Shown here: in pieces, positions 46,680-56,600 of the stretch
Position numbering within the stretch: the stretch's first letter is position 1
Layout of the letters: each line of letters starts with the position of its first letter
Assembly (NCBI RefSeq): GCF_041080625.1
Contig: NZ_CP163518.1
Location: forward strand, 8,115,501-8,179,500
Direction: 5' to 3'
Source of the DNA: Streptomyces sp. CG1
GTDB lineage: Bacteria; Actinomycetota; Actinomycetes; Streptomycetales; Streptomycetaceae
DNA: 64,000 nt
Program-made: the position numbers and the translations under genes
The notes under the pieces: model-generated
Seen by the model: the letters and a program-made list of their open reading frames with translations, nothing else
What the model was told of the DNA's origin: nothing
Database searches by the model: none

Positions 46680-48413
46680 TCAGGCGGCCTCGCTGATTCC
46701 GTTCGTTTCGTGGGTCAGGGCTGCTTCGATACCGACGACTTCGACCTGGACGCCGCGGGCGTTGAGCTCCTGTGCGGTCTGAGCCAGCGTGATCAGGGAG
46801 AACGGGAAGAGCGTGTCGGGAGTCAGCTTGTCGCCCGCCTTGAGGAGGATCGCGAAGATGACGCGGCGCGGAGTGAAGTCCTCAGGCAGGGTGCGGCTGC
46901 CGTCGCTCTGGATGTGAACCTGCCGGGCGAACTGGGCTCGCACGGAGGGGTTCTGCTGTAGAAGCTCGACGGCGACGTGGGCCTGATAGCAGAGGTGACT
47001 CAGAGGGGCGGAGTCGTGGGCCTTCTTCACCAGGACGAGGGTGTTGTCGGGCGCGAGGAGGTCGCAGATCTCGACCGCGTTCGTGGCCTTGAGAGGGTTG
47101 TTGACGTTCTTCTGGTCGAGGCAGACCCAGCCCGACCGGTCCTTGGCGGCCTGCTTGTTGTAGGTGGCCTCCTTGATCGGCCGGCGGACATTTTTGCCCT
47201 TCTTGTTCACTTCGAGGGAGTACTGCCAGGCGGGCAGGTGCTGCGACGGGTTGGCGGGAAACAGCGGGGCCACCGTCTCACGCAGGGTACGCAGGTAGGT
47301 GGCGCCGAACTCGTACCAGGCGCCGTCCAGGAAGCAGAACCTGCGCGAGCCGAGGGAGACGTGGGCCTCGATCCACTTCAGGGCGCTAGTCGTTGAGAGA
47401 TGGTCCATTGCCGATGCGCGCTCGCGGCTGTAGAGGGCCACGGTGCCGCGGCGCAGCGCCTCAATGCGCCGGCCGGGCTTGATGATTCGTGCCCGGGTCA
47501 GGAAGTAGCCGAGGTCGAAGGCGTCCGTGGGGAAGGGGGCGCAGTCGCCGATCGTGATTGCGTAGGCGTGTGCGTGGGCGTAGTCGTCGATCTGCTCGGC
47601 GGGGACGGCGGAGCAGATCGATTCGACGGTCGGCTGGCCCAGGATCATGTCGAGCTGCTGATCGAGCGTTTCGCGCAGGGCCGGAGCGGTGACCGGCTTG
47701 ATGTGCTCGACAAACGCCAGGTCGGGATGGGGCTCGGAGTTATCGCAGATCTCGGCGATGGTGCGGATGTCGGCGATGAGGGTGTCAGGCGTGGTGCCGA
47801 GCTTGAGGTGCAACCCGACCCCGCCCTCCACCGTCATCGCACGGTTCGGCCGGCCGCTGGAGTCGGCGGAGCCGGTCAGGTCGCTGCTGTCCAGGTAGCC
47901 GCCGAGGCTGCGGACGATGCGGGAGTGTGCGCGCAGACCGAGGGCGGGCACGGAGGTGCCGCCGGGCACGATGGAGATGTCGGTGCGGGCGGCGCCGAGC
48001 TGGTTTGCGGTGAAGTCGCGGACATGCTGCGGGTCGATGGTGCGGATCGCGACCGAGAGCCCGAAACTCCGGTCCTTCAGGTGCGTGGGGATCAGGCGGA
48101 ACCCCTGGTCGTAGCCGACGGCGTACACGGCGGAGTCGACGGCGAGCATCAGCAGCGCGCCGGTGCGCCGCTCCCGCTCACGGACATCCTCATCAGTGAG
48201 CTGGACGAGCTCGTCGCACCAGGCGGCCTCGTCCTTGTCGATGCCGAACGTGACCCGAAGCGCGGGCACGCCCAGGAAGTCGCTCGGGTCGTGGACGTCC
48301 GCGTGGTAGGCGGTGAGCTGCTCGAGATCGAGGGCCTCAAGCATGGCGGCCGGGGTGGGGGCGACGTCGAGGAGCCGGTAGAGGCGGCGCCTGGAGGCGG
48401 TGGTGCGGGGCAA
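46680..48413 (-). CDS. TIGR04141-family (DUF6119) sporadically distributed protein
   Basis: A 577-residue protein. TTASRRRLYRLLDVAPTPAA at the start, GYDQGFRLIPTHLKDRSFGL near 110-135, and the block PALGLRAHSRIVRSLGGYLDSSDLTG identify the TIGR04141/DUF6119 family, which is scattered among genomes and often lies in restriction or defence islands. I know of no established activity. TTG at 48413 is chosen because GGGAG lies 7 bases upstream; the open frame continues 17 codons further. It is divergent from the HTH/methyltransferase-like gene, with a perfect 28-bp palindrome between them. Confidence 0.8.
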   Translation of the reverse strand: MPRTTASRRRLYRLLDVAPTPAAMLEALDLEQLTAYHADVHDPSDFLGVPALRVTFGIDKDEAAWCDELVQLTDEDVRERERRTGALLMLAVDSAVYAVGYDQGFRLIPTHLKDRSFGLSVAIRTIDPQHVRDFTANQLGAARTDISIVPGGTSVPALGLRAHSRIVRSLGGYLDSSDLTGSADSSGRPNRAMTVEGGVGLHLKLGTTPDTLIADIRTIAEICDNSEPHPDLAFVEHIKPVTAPALRETLDQQLDMILGQPTVESICSAVPAEQIDDYAHAHAYAITIGDCAPFPTDAFDLGYFLTRARIIKPGRRIEALRRGTVALYSRERASAMDHLSTTSALKWIEAHVSLGSRRFCFLDGAWYEFGATYLRTLRETVAPLFPANPSQHLPAWQYSLEVNKKGKNVRRPIKEATYNKQAAKDRSGWVCLDQKNVNNPLKATNAVEICDLLAPDNTLVLVKKAHDSAPLSHLCYQAHVAVELLQQNPSVRAQFARQVHIQSDGSRTLPEDFTPRRVIFAILLKAGDKLTPDTLFPFSLITLAQTAQELNARGVQVEVVGIEAALTHETNGISEAA

Positions 48414-48594
48414 GGAGGTCTCCCTGGAGTGAGGGGCGCCTTCGGCGCGCGGGGTCGGTAACACGTGGTGCCTTACGGGAGTGGAGTGCTGTGCCGCTGC
48501 GGTGTCTGCGGTCCATGAGGTCGGGCATCCCGTCCGATGTGGTCGGGGCGACGGTGGACACAGTGACAGTCCCCGAGGACTAAGAGGCTGACGG

Positions 48595-48622
48595 AGTCGC
48601 GATAACCCGGGTTATCGCGACT
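48595..48622. promoter_or_regulatory. 28-bp perfect palindrome, candidate operator
   Basis: Each half is 14 bases (core CGCGATAACCCGGGTTATCGCG) and the two are exactly complementary. It stands in the 309-base divergent spacer, about 100 bases before the 48723 start and about 180 before 48413. A dimeric regulator, perhaps the HTH domain of the 48723 product, is the obvious candidate binder. Confidence 0.6.
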
Positions 48623-48722
48623 GCTGGGTGCTGAGGGATGGTGCGTCGCTAATCTGTGATGTGCAGCAGGACGCCGACCCACATGGCATGTGGAGTGACC
48701 AGCAGGAAGGGAGCCAGCCCGT

Positions 48723-50864
48723 ATGACTACTGGGGCATCTGAGACCGCCTCCATCCTGCCGGAGGCAGCTTCCTGCCGGATCAGCTATGCAGAAATCGCG
48801 GCCATGGCTCGGGTCAAGCGTCCCGTCGTCACGATGTGGGTGCGTCGGCACGCGGACTTCCCGCAGCCGGTGGGGCGTAGCGGCTCCGGCCCCGTCTTCG
48901 ACGGTGAGCAGGTGGTCGACTGGCTGCTCGCCACAGGTCGCGGCAATGCCGACAGCGGGGAGATCCGTGCCGAGCTTGCGCTGTACACCTTGTCCGCGTG
49001 GCGGCAGCGGATGCCGGCCCGCGTCCTGGTCGACGCGGTCACCGCCCTGATCTGCCTGCGCCACCAGCTCGACGCCCCGGTCGTGGCCCGCCCGTGGGCC
49101 AGGCTCATGGCGCAGGCCGGGGAGATCGACACGGAGGACACTTTCCTCCTCAAGGAACTTCATTCCATTCCCGACGCCGACCGCCATGGCCCGATGCTCG
49201 CCGCGCTCGCGGACCAGCTCACTGAGGCCGCCTATACCCCGGCCGAGGCCGTTGAATGGGTGATGGGTGCCCGGCGGCGCCTGGGTTGCGACGACCTTGC
49301 CGCGGGTGAGCCGATGCCGCTGGTCACCACCGTGCTGGCCCGCCTGTCCGGCATCGCGGATGAGGAGGAGGGCGAGGAGGGGCTTATCGTCGCGGTCCCT
49401 TACTCAAGGAGCGGCGACCTGCTGCTGGCCCTCCAGTCGCAGAGTGACCCCGAGACGCGTCCCTTCTACCTGTCCGCCGATCCAGTACGTGACGTCGCGC
49501 GTCTCGCCCGGCGCCGGATGCTGGTCCGTGGCGTTTATGAGATCGAGATGGAGCTCGCGGACGGAGAGACTCTGGACACGGACGAGTGGGGCTATCCCCG
49601 CATCGTCGTGTGCGTCCTGCCGTACGAAGCGGCCGAAGCGCGCACCCCGCTTGGTGTGCTTCAGCAGATCCAAGACCTCACCGACATCCTGGGGGACGAC
49701 TGTGGAGCCGTCGTCCTCGGCCCTGCGGACACGCTCGTTGGACCGCTGCCCCCGCGCGGGGAGGCAGACAGGCTTCGTCGTTCCTTCCTGACCAAGCATC
49801 TGCTCAAGGTGGTCGTCGGCATGCCCGAGGGCGTGTTTCCCTCCCGCCCCGCTCACCGCACAGCGATCTGGGTCCTGCACCGCACCCCAGACGCCCAGCG
49901 GACCGGCCTGGTGATGCTGACCGACCTGGCCGCGCAGCCACTGACCGAGCCCGTCCTGGATGCGCTCGCCGAGGACGTCGACATCTTCCGCGCTGCGGGC
50001 TGGCGTACGGATGGACGGCACCATCCGCGCCACGGCATCATCCTCAACGCCACAGCGCTCAGCGAGAACCCTGGTGCCGCGTTCACGCCGCAGCACCGCC
50101 CGCATGCCAACCGCTACACGCGCGCCGTCATCGAGCGTCCCGCCCGTATCTCCGATCTCGAACTCCAGCTGCAACAGCTCGTCGACACCACGCTCAGTGA
50201 ACTGACCGACTCCGAGGCGATCCGTACCCGTGCAGTACTGCGCCCGGACAACCGGCCGGCCCGCCGTACCACCGTGGCGCGACTCGTCAAAGAACGCCGC
50301 CTGCGCCGCCTTCCCGGCCACCGCATCGCCGCCGAGCACCTCTCTATGCCAGGTGGCCACTACACGGTTCTCACCCCGGAAGAGATCATCGGAAGCGCGC
50401 CGGTCGGAGGCCGCCGCATCGATCGTGCCGTGCTCCACACCACCTACGAGCACGCCGAGTTCACCGAGCGCGGCGACGTCGTCGTCACCGCAACCCCGTC
50501 CTTCGGCGCGTACGTCGACGCAGAGGGCCTCTCCGTCGTCGCCTTCCCTGCACGTGTCCTGCGCGCGAGCCATGATGCCGAACACCCCATACGACCGCGC
50601 GTACTTGCCGCCCTCCTGCGCGCCGCCGCGGCCGAGCACCAGCGCGTCCCTGGTGCCGTCCGCGCCTCCCGGCGCATCGAGGAGCTGCTCATCCCCGACC
50701 TCAGCGACAGCGAGGCACAGCGCTACGAGGCCTTGCTCGTCGACATCGCCCGCCGCACCGCGCTACTGCGGCAGCAGACCGCCGCCCTGGACGACCTCGC
50801 CGCGATGACCGCCGACGGCCTCATCGACGGCACACTGACCATCACCGACCCGACCCTCCCGTAA
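48723..50864 (+). CDS. HTH protein with degenerate N6-adenine methyltransferase domain
   Basis: A 713-residue protein. N-terminal AlpA/MerR-like HTH (about 19-72: ISYAEIAAMARVKRPVVTMWV ends in a PQPVGR wing). Residues about 80-420 follow type I methyltransferase order, but key motifs are changed: PYSRSGDLL (226-234) stands where the SAM motif would be, and LPYE (299-302) where NPPF/Y belongs. KVVVGMPEGVFPSRPAHRTAIWVLHR matches the segment after motif IV in HsdM. The C-terminal third (about 430-690) resembles target-recognition or HsdS-like helices. I read it as a catalytically impaired HsdM relative, perhaps regulatory. It is followed after 16 bases by true hsdM. Confidence 0.65.
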   Translation: MTTGASETASILPEAASCRISYAEIAAMARVKRPVVTMWVRRHADFPQPVGRSGSGPVFDGEQVVDWLLATGRGNADSGEIRAELALYTLSAWRQRMPARVLVDAVTALICLRHQLDAPVVARPWARLMAQAGEIDTEDTFLLKELHSIPDADRHGPMLAALADQLTEAAYTPAEAVEWVMGARRRLGCDDLAAGEPMPLVTTVLARLSGIADEEEGEEGLIVAVPYSRSGDLLLALQSQSDPETRPFYLSADPVRDVARLARRRMLVRGVYEIEMELADGETLDTDEWGYPRIVVCVLPYEAAEARTPLGVLQQIQDLTDILGDDCGAVVLGPADTLVGPLPPRGEADRLRRSFLTKHLLKVVVGMPEGVFPSRPAHRTAIWVLHRTPDAQRTGLVMLTDLAAQPLTEPVLDALAEDVDIFRAAGWRTDGRHHPRHGIILNATALSENPGAAFTPQHRPHANRYTRAVIERPARISDLELQLQQLVDTTLSELTDSEAIRTRAVLRPDNRPARRTTVARLVKERRLRRLPGHRIAAEHLSMPGGHYTVLTPEEIIGSAPVGGRRIDRAVLHTTYEHAEFTERGDVVVTATPSFGAYVDAEGLSVVAFPARVLRASHDAEHPIRPRVLAALLRAAAAEHQRVPGAVRASRRIEELLIPDLSDSEAQRYEALLVDIARRTALLRQQTAALDDLAAMTADGLIDGTLTITDPTLP

Positions 50865-50880
50865 GGAGCACCGAACTCCC

Positions 50881-52524
50881 ATGCCTCCCAGGCAGAAGAA
50901 GCCCGCAGGCCAGCCGGAACTGTTCACCGCCTCCACCGCCAAGGAAATCCAGGCGATCCTCTGGAAAGCCGCCGACAAACTGCGCGGCTCAATGGACGCC
51001 GCCCAGTACAAGGAGTTCGTCCTCGGCCTGATCTTCCTCAAGTACGTCTCCGATGCCTTCGAAGAGCGCCGCGAGCAACTCGCCAAGGAGCTGGCAGAGG
51101 AGGGCATCGCCGAAGACCGCCTGGAGGAGTTCCTGGAGGACCAGGACGAATACACGGGGCATCACGTCTTCTGGGTCCCCGAGAGCGCCCGTTGGACCTC
51201 GATCTCCGCCAACGCCAAGAGCGGCAACGTCGGCGAGGTCCTCGACCAGGCCATGGACGCCATCATGCAGGCCAACCCGTCGCTGACCGGCGTCCTCCCT
51301 AAGATCTTCAACAAGGACAACGTCGACAAGAAGCGCCTGGCCGAACTCGTCGACCTCATCACCGACGCCCGCTTCGGCGGCAACGACGATAAGCCCGCCC
51401 AGGACGTCCTCGGCGAGGTCTACGAGTACTTCCTCGGCAACTTCGCCCGCGCTGAGGGCAAGCGAGGCGGCGAGTTCTACACCCCGAGCAGCGTCGTTCG
51501 CCTCCTGGTGGAGGTCCTGGAGCCGTACGAGGGCCGCGTCTACGACCCTGCTTGTGGGTCGGGCGGCATGTTCGTCCAGGCCGCCAAGTTCATCGAGGCC
51601 CACCGGGGCCGAGGCCACAAGTCCGATATCTCCGTCTACGGCCAGGAGCTCAACGAACGCACCTGGCGCCTGGCCAAGATGAACCTCGCGATCCACGGCA
51701 TCGACGGCAACCTCGCCGCCCGCTGGGGCGACACCTTCGCCGACGACAAGCACCCGGACCTCAAGGCCGACTACGTCATGGCCAACCCGCCCTTCAACAT
51801 CAAGGACTGGGCCCGGAACGAGTCCGACTCACGGTGGAAGTACGGCGTTCCGCCGATGTCCAACGCCAACTATGCCTGGCTCCAGCACATGATTAGCAAG
51901 CTGGGAGAGCGGGGCACGGCTGGCGTCGTACTCGCCAACGGCTCTATGAGCAGTCAGCAAAGAGGCGAGGGCGAGATCCGGCAGGCGCTGGTGGACAGGG
52001 ACATGGTGGCGTGCATGGTCGCGTTGCCGGCGCAGCTGTTCCGTACTACGGCCATTCCGGCCTGCCTGTGGTTCCTGGCCAAGGACAAATCGCCTGGGGG
52101 TGTGAGGGGACAGAAGACAGCGGCTGCAGATCGCCGCGGCGAGATCCTCTTCATCGATGCGCGCGACATGGGCGAAATGGTCGACCGCACCGAGCGCGTC
52201 CTGACCGACGCCGACCTTGCGAAGGTCGCAGGCACGTACCACGCGTGGCGGGGGACGACGAGCGCGAAGGACGCTGGGGAGGTTTACGCGGACGTGCCGG
52301 GCTTCTGCACGAGCGCGGACCTGAAGACGGTGCAGAGGCACGGGTACGTGCTGACACCAGGGCGGTACGTCGGGGCAGCTGAGGTCGAGGATGAAGGTGC
52401 CGAGGCGGTACCGGAGAAGATCGCACGCCTGACTGGGGAGCTATACGCACTGTTCGGTACGTCCCGTGAACTTGAAGACAGTGTGCGGAAGCAGCTCGGG
52501 AAGGTTGCAAATGACTATTCGTGA
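50881..52524 (+). CDS. hsdM: Type I restriction-modification methyltransferase subunit HsdM
   Basis: A 547-residue N6-adenine methyltransferase. N-terminal HsdM_N helical domain (about 18-165), then GGEFYTPSSVVRLLVE, SAM motif DPACGSGGMF (222-231), and catalytic NPPF (302-305). C-terminal helices contact HsdS. It methylates adenine in the target sequence chosen by HsdS. It starts with ATG, 16 bases after the HTH/methyltransferase-like gene, and overlaps hsdS by 14 bases. The three genes hsdM-hsdS-hsdR form one operon. Confidence 0.95.
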   Translation: MPPRQKKPAGQPELFTASTAKEIQAILWKAADKLRGSMDAAQYKEFVLGLIFLKYVSDAFEERREQLAKELAEEGIAEDRLEEFLEDQDEYTGHHVFWVPESARWTSISANAKSGNVGEVLDQAMDAIMQANPSLTGVLPKIFNKDNVDKKRLAELVDLITDARFGGNDDKPAQDVLGEVYEYFLGNFARAEGKRGGEFYTPSSVVRLLVEVLEPYEGRVYDPACGSGGMFVQAAKFIEAHRGRGHKSDISVYGQELNERTWRLAKMNLAIHGIDGNLAARWGDTFADDKHPDLKADYVMANPPFNIKDWARNESDSRWKYGVPPMSNANYAWLQHMISKLGERGTAGVVLANGSMSSQQRGEGEIRQALVDRDMVACMVALPAQLFRTTAIPACLWFLAKDKSPGGVRGQKTAAADRRGEILFIDARDMGEMVDRTERVLTDADLAKVAGTYHAWRGTTSAKDAGEVYADVPGFCTSADLKTVQRHGYVLTPGRYVGAAEVEDEGAEAVPEKIARLTGELYALFGTSRELEDSVRKQLGKVANDYS

Positions 52525-53695
52525 AGTTCCTTTCTCGGACCTGCTGAGTTTCGTAGTCGATAACAGAGGGCGCACTTGCCCTACTGCCGAGGACGGGATC
52601 AAGCTAATTGCGACAAATTGCATTAGCGATGAGGCTCTCTATCCTCGCTATGAGAAGGTTCGACACGTTTCGCAGGAGACATACGATGGGTGGTTTCGGG
52701 CGCATCCGAAACCGGGGGACCTGATCTTTGTATGTAAAGGGTCTCCGGGAAGAGTCGCTCTAACTCCGGATCCTGTAGATTTCTGCATTGCGCAGGATAT
52801 GGTCGCTGTTCGCCCGGACTCCTCTAAGGTTCACCCGCTCTACTTGTTGGCTGCACTCAGGTCGCCTGAGGTTCGAAGCAGGATTGAGAACTTGCACGTG
52901 GGGACGATGATTCCTCATTTCAAGAAGGGCGATTTTCGGAAGCTGATGATTCCGGTGCCCGAGCGCGGGGTGCAGGAGAGGATCGGTGAGATCTATCACG
53001 AAATCTCACGAAAGATCGACGTCAATGGGCGCATCGCGATGGCAGTTGACGACTTGACAGCCGCACTGTTTCAAGGCCTGATGTCTGCGCCTGGGGGTAC
53101 AGACGCATTTCTGGGCGACGTTGCTGACGTCAACGCAAGATCTGTGAAGGCGCAGGCGGCCGGGTCTCTTCGATATGTTGATATCTCTAGCGTAGGCATC
53201 GGATCGTACGAGTGGCCCACGGAAATTTCGTGGAGTGACGCGCCGGGCAGGGCGCGAAGGAAGGCCGCTGTTGGTGACACGATCTGGTCTACGGTCCGTC
53301 CGAATCGTCGATCGCATGCACTCGTGCTTGACGCTGATTCGGACCTGGTCTTTTCGACGGGGCTAGCGGTACTCAGCCCCAGGAATGTCGGGCCAGCCTT
53401 TCTATATGAGTCTACGCGGCTTGCCTCCTTCCAGGGTTACTTGGAAAGTGTCGCTGAAGGCAGCACGTACCCAGCAGTGCGGGCCGACCGTTTCAAGGGA
53501 GCACCAATTGTCCTGCCGCCGGAGCATGCCAGGGCCCGATTTGAAGACTCTGCCATGGCCCTGAGGCTGCGTGCTCATCAGGCGCATGTGGAGTCCCGCG
53601 CTCTCGCTGCCCTCCGTGACACCCTCCTCCCCGAGCTCATGTCAGGACGCATCCGCGTCAAGGACGCCGAGAAGATTGTCGAGGACCACGTATGA
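52511..53695 (+). CDS. hsdS: Type I restriction-modification specificity subunit HsdS
   Basis: A 394-residue protein with two target-recognition domains and two conserved helical spacers. TRD1 covers about 1-170, ending PVPERGVQERIGEIY; TRD2 about 200-355, ending IVLPPEHARARFEDSA; the last helix is ALAALRDTLLPELMSGRIRV. The ATG at 52511 has GGGAAGG 6 bases upstream; an upstream frame extension lacks it. Codons in the TRDs are clearly AT-richer than in hsdM and hsdR, as expected of exchanged specificity domains. It determines the bipartite DNA target, which cannot be predicted here. Confidence 0.92.
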   Translation: MTIREVPFSDLLSFVVDNRGRTCPTAEDGIKLIATNCISDEALYPRYEKVRHVSQETYDGWFRAHPKPGDLIFVCKGSPGRVALTPDPVDFCIAQDMVAVRPDSSKVHPLYLLAALRSPEVRSRIENLHVGTMIPHFKKGDFRKLMIPVPERGVQERIGEIYHEISRKIDVNGRIAMAVDDLTAALFQGLMSAPGGTDAFLGDVADVNARSVKAQAAGSLRYVDISSVGIGSYEWPTEISWSDAPGRARRKAAVGDTIWSTVRPNRRSHALVLDADSDLVFSTGLAVLSPRNVGPAFLYESTRLASFQGYLESVAEGSTYPAVRADRFKGAPIVLPPEHARARFEDSAMALRLRAHQAHVESRALAALRDTLLPELMSGRIRVKDAEKIVEDHV

Positions 53696-56600
53696 CCACG
53701 TCCGGGAACGACCACGACATCAGCGACACTCCCGCCCCCGACAACTTCCGCCCCCTCGAACTCGACTGGGAACTCCTCGCCCTCGACGAGCTCCTGGAGC
53801 TCGACTGGCCGAAGGCTGACGGCAACGAGCTCGCCCCCGGCTCCGGTCACCGCCGCTCCTGGGACGACCTCATCCTCTACACGGACCTCCGCGAAGCTGT
53901 AGAGAGGCTCAACCCCGGGCTCCCCTCGGGCGCCGTCCGCGAGGCCCTCGCGACCGCCGCGACCCCCACCTCACAGGACGCCTACGAGGAGAACCGGACC
54001 GCGCACGGCTACCTGACCGACGGCATCCACTCCGTCACGTACACCGACACACTCGGCGCAGAGCACACGCCCACCGTCCGGATCGTCGATCTGGAGGACG
54101 CGGACGCGAACACGTACCGCGCTGTCCGTCAGGTGACCGTGATCAAGGGCGAGCGCAATCGCCGGTTCGACGTCGTCTTGTACGTCAACGGCCTCCCGCT
54201 CGCCGTGATTGAGCTCAAGCGGGCTGGTGACCCGAACGCCACCCTCGCCGCCGCGCACACCCAGATCCGGCATTACGTCGAGGAGTTTCCGACCGCCTTC
54301 CGCTACAACGCGGTTGTTCTGCTCTCCGATGGGATAACCGCCAAGTACGGCACCCCCTTCACCCCGTACGAGCACTTCGCCCCGTGGAACACCGACGAGT
54401 TCGGCGCCCGTGTGGACACCCTGGGCGACTTCAGCGCCAACGCGGGCGCGGACGGCGACGACATCCCGACCGGCCAGGACCTCGCCCTGCACGGCCTGTT
54501 CACCCAGCCGCGTTTCCTCTCCCTCGTCCGGTCCTTCATCAACTTCGTGCCGGCCAAGCGCATGAAGCGCATCGCGAAGCCTCATCAGTACTTCGCGGTC
54601 ACCCGTGCTGCCGACGCCGTACGCCGTGCCGCCGCGACCGACGGCAGGGCCGGCGTGATCTGGCACACCCAGGGATCGGGTAAGTCCGAGGAGATGGTGC
54701 TGACCACCAGCCTGGTCATGCGCGACCCCGCCCTGCACAACCCCACCGTCGTGGTCGTCACCGACCGGACCGACCTCGACGACCAGCTGTACGACACCTT
54801 CAAGGAGAGCGAGGTCCTCCCGGAACAGCCCCGCCAGTTCCTCAACCGCGCCGAACTCCGCGAAGAACTCGCGGCCAAGCGCACCGGCGGCATCCTCTTC
54901 ACCACCCTGCAGAAGTTCGGCAGGACCAAGCTGGAGAAGGAGTCCGGGACCGATCACCCGCTGCTCTCGGGACGGCGCAACATCGTCGTCGTGGTCGACG
55001 AGGCCCACCGCAGCCACTACGACCACCTCGACGGCTACGCCCGCCACCTGCGCGACGCGCTCCCCCACGCCACGCTTCTCGCCTTCACCGGCACTCCGAT
55101 CTCCGAGGCCGACCGCAACACCCGTGAGGTCTTTGGCGACTACATCGATACATACGACCTCAAGCGGGCCGCTGACGACGGGGCGACCGTGAAGGTCTAC
55201 CACGAGAGCCGTGTCGTCCAGCTTGTCCTCGACCGCGACATTGACCCCACCACTATCGACACCGAGGCAGACCGCATCACCGACGGTTTGGACGACACCG
55301 AGCGCACCCGCGTCGAGCAGGCCGTCGCCACGATGAACGCCATGTACGGTGCCCCAGCCCGGATACGTGACCTGACCCAGGACCTGGTCGAACACTGGGA
55401 GTCACGACGCGAGGCGATGCTGCCCTTCGTCGCGGACGCTGACGACGCACCCGGCGGAGCCCCTGGCAAGGCGATGCTCGTCTGTGCCACCCGTGAGATC
55501 TGCGTCCGTGTTTACGACGCCCTGCGCGAGCTGCGTCCCGCGTGGCACACGGACGATCACACCACCGGCGCCATGAAGATCGTCTTCTCCTCAGATTCCC
55601 GCAAGGATTCCAAGGAACTGCGCGCCCACGCGCTGCGCGACTCCCAGCGCAAGGCCGTCATCAACCGCGCCAAGGACCCCGAGGACGAACTCCAGCTCCT
55701 CATCGTCAACAACATGCTCCTGACCGGCTTCGACGCGCCGTCCATCCACACCATGTACCTGGACCGGCCGCTGCGCGGCGCCGGCCTGATGCAGGCCCTC
55801 GCCCGCGTCAACCGCCGCTTCCGCAAGAAGGAGGAAGGCCTCCTCGTCGGCTACGCCCCCCTCACCGAGAACCTCCAGAAGGCCATCGCCGAGTACTCCG
55901 CCGACGACCAGAAGGACCAGACCCTCGGCCAGGACATCGACCGCGCCCTGGACGAACTCCGCAATGAGTACGACATCCTCGACCAGATGCTCCTCGGCTG
56001 GAACTGGCGCGAACGCCTGTCCCGTCCCTCCCCGAAGGCCTTCATCGAGGCGGCCTACACCACGGCCAACTACCTGCGGAATCCCGCCACTCCCGGCAAC
56101 AACCCCGACCAGCTCGACGACCCGAACCAGACCCTCAGCCGCCGCTTCCGCGAGCATGGCTACCGCCTGGAACGCTTCTTCGCCCTCGCTGGCTCCTCCG
56201 CCGACGTCGCCTCCCGGTTCATTGACCAGCCGTACTGGAAGCGCGACATCCAGTTCCTCGTCGAGGTCCGTACGTACATGGCAAAGCTCGATGCCATGGA
56301 ACGCGAGGCCCAGGGGCTGCCCGTTGCACGCGACGTCGCCCTCTACCTCTCGCAACTCACCTCCGCTGTCGTGGAGACCGGCGGCGTCACCGACCTCTTC
56401 TCCGAGGCCGGACTGGACAAGGCCGACCTCACCCACCTCAACGACGCCCTCGTCGGCCGCCTGCAGAACAGTGAAACCCCACACCTGGCCGCCGAAGCCC
56501 TACGCCGCCTCATCGAGCAGAAGATGCGCGAGCAGACCCGGCACAACATCGTCCGCCAGACCGCGTTCTCGGAACGCCTCCAGGACCTGATGACCCGCTA

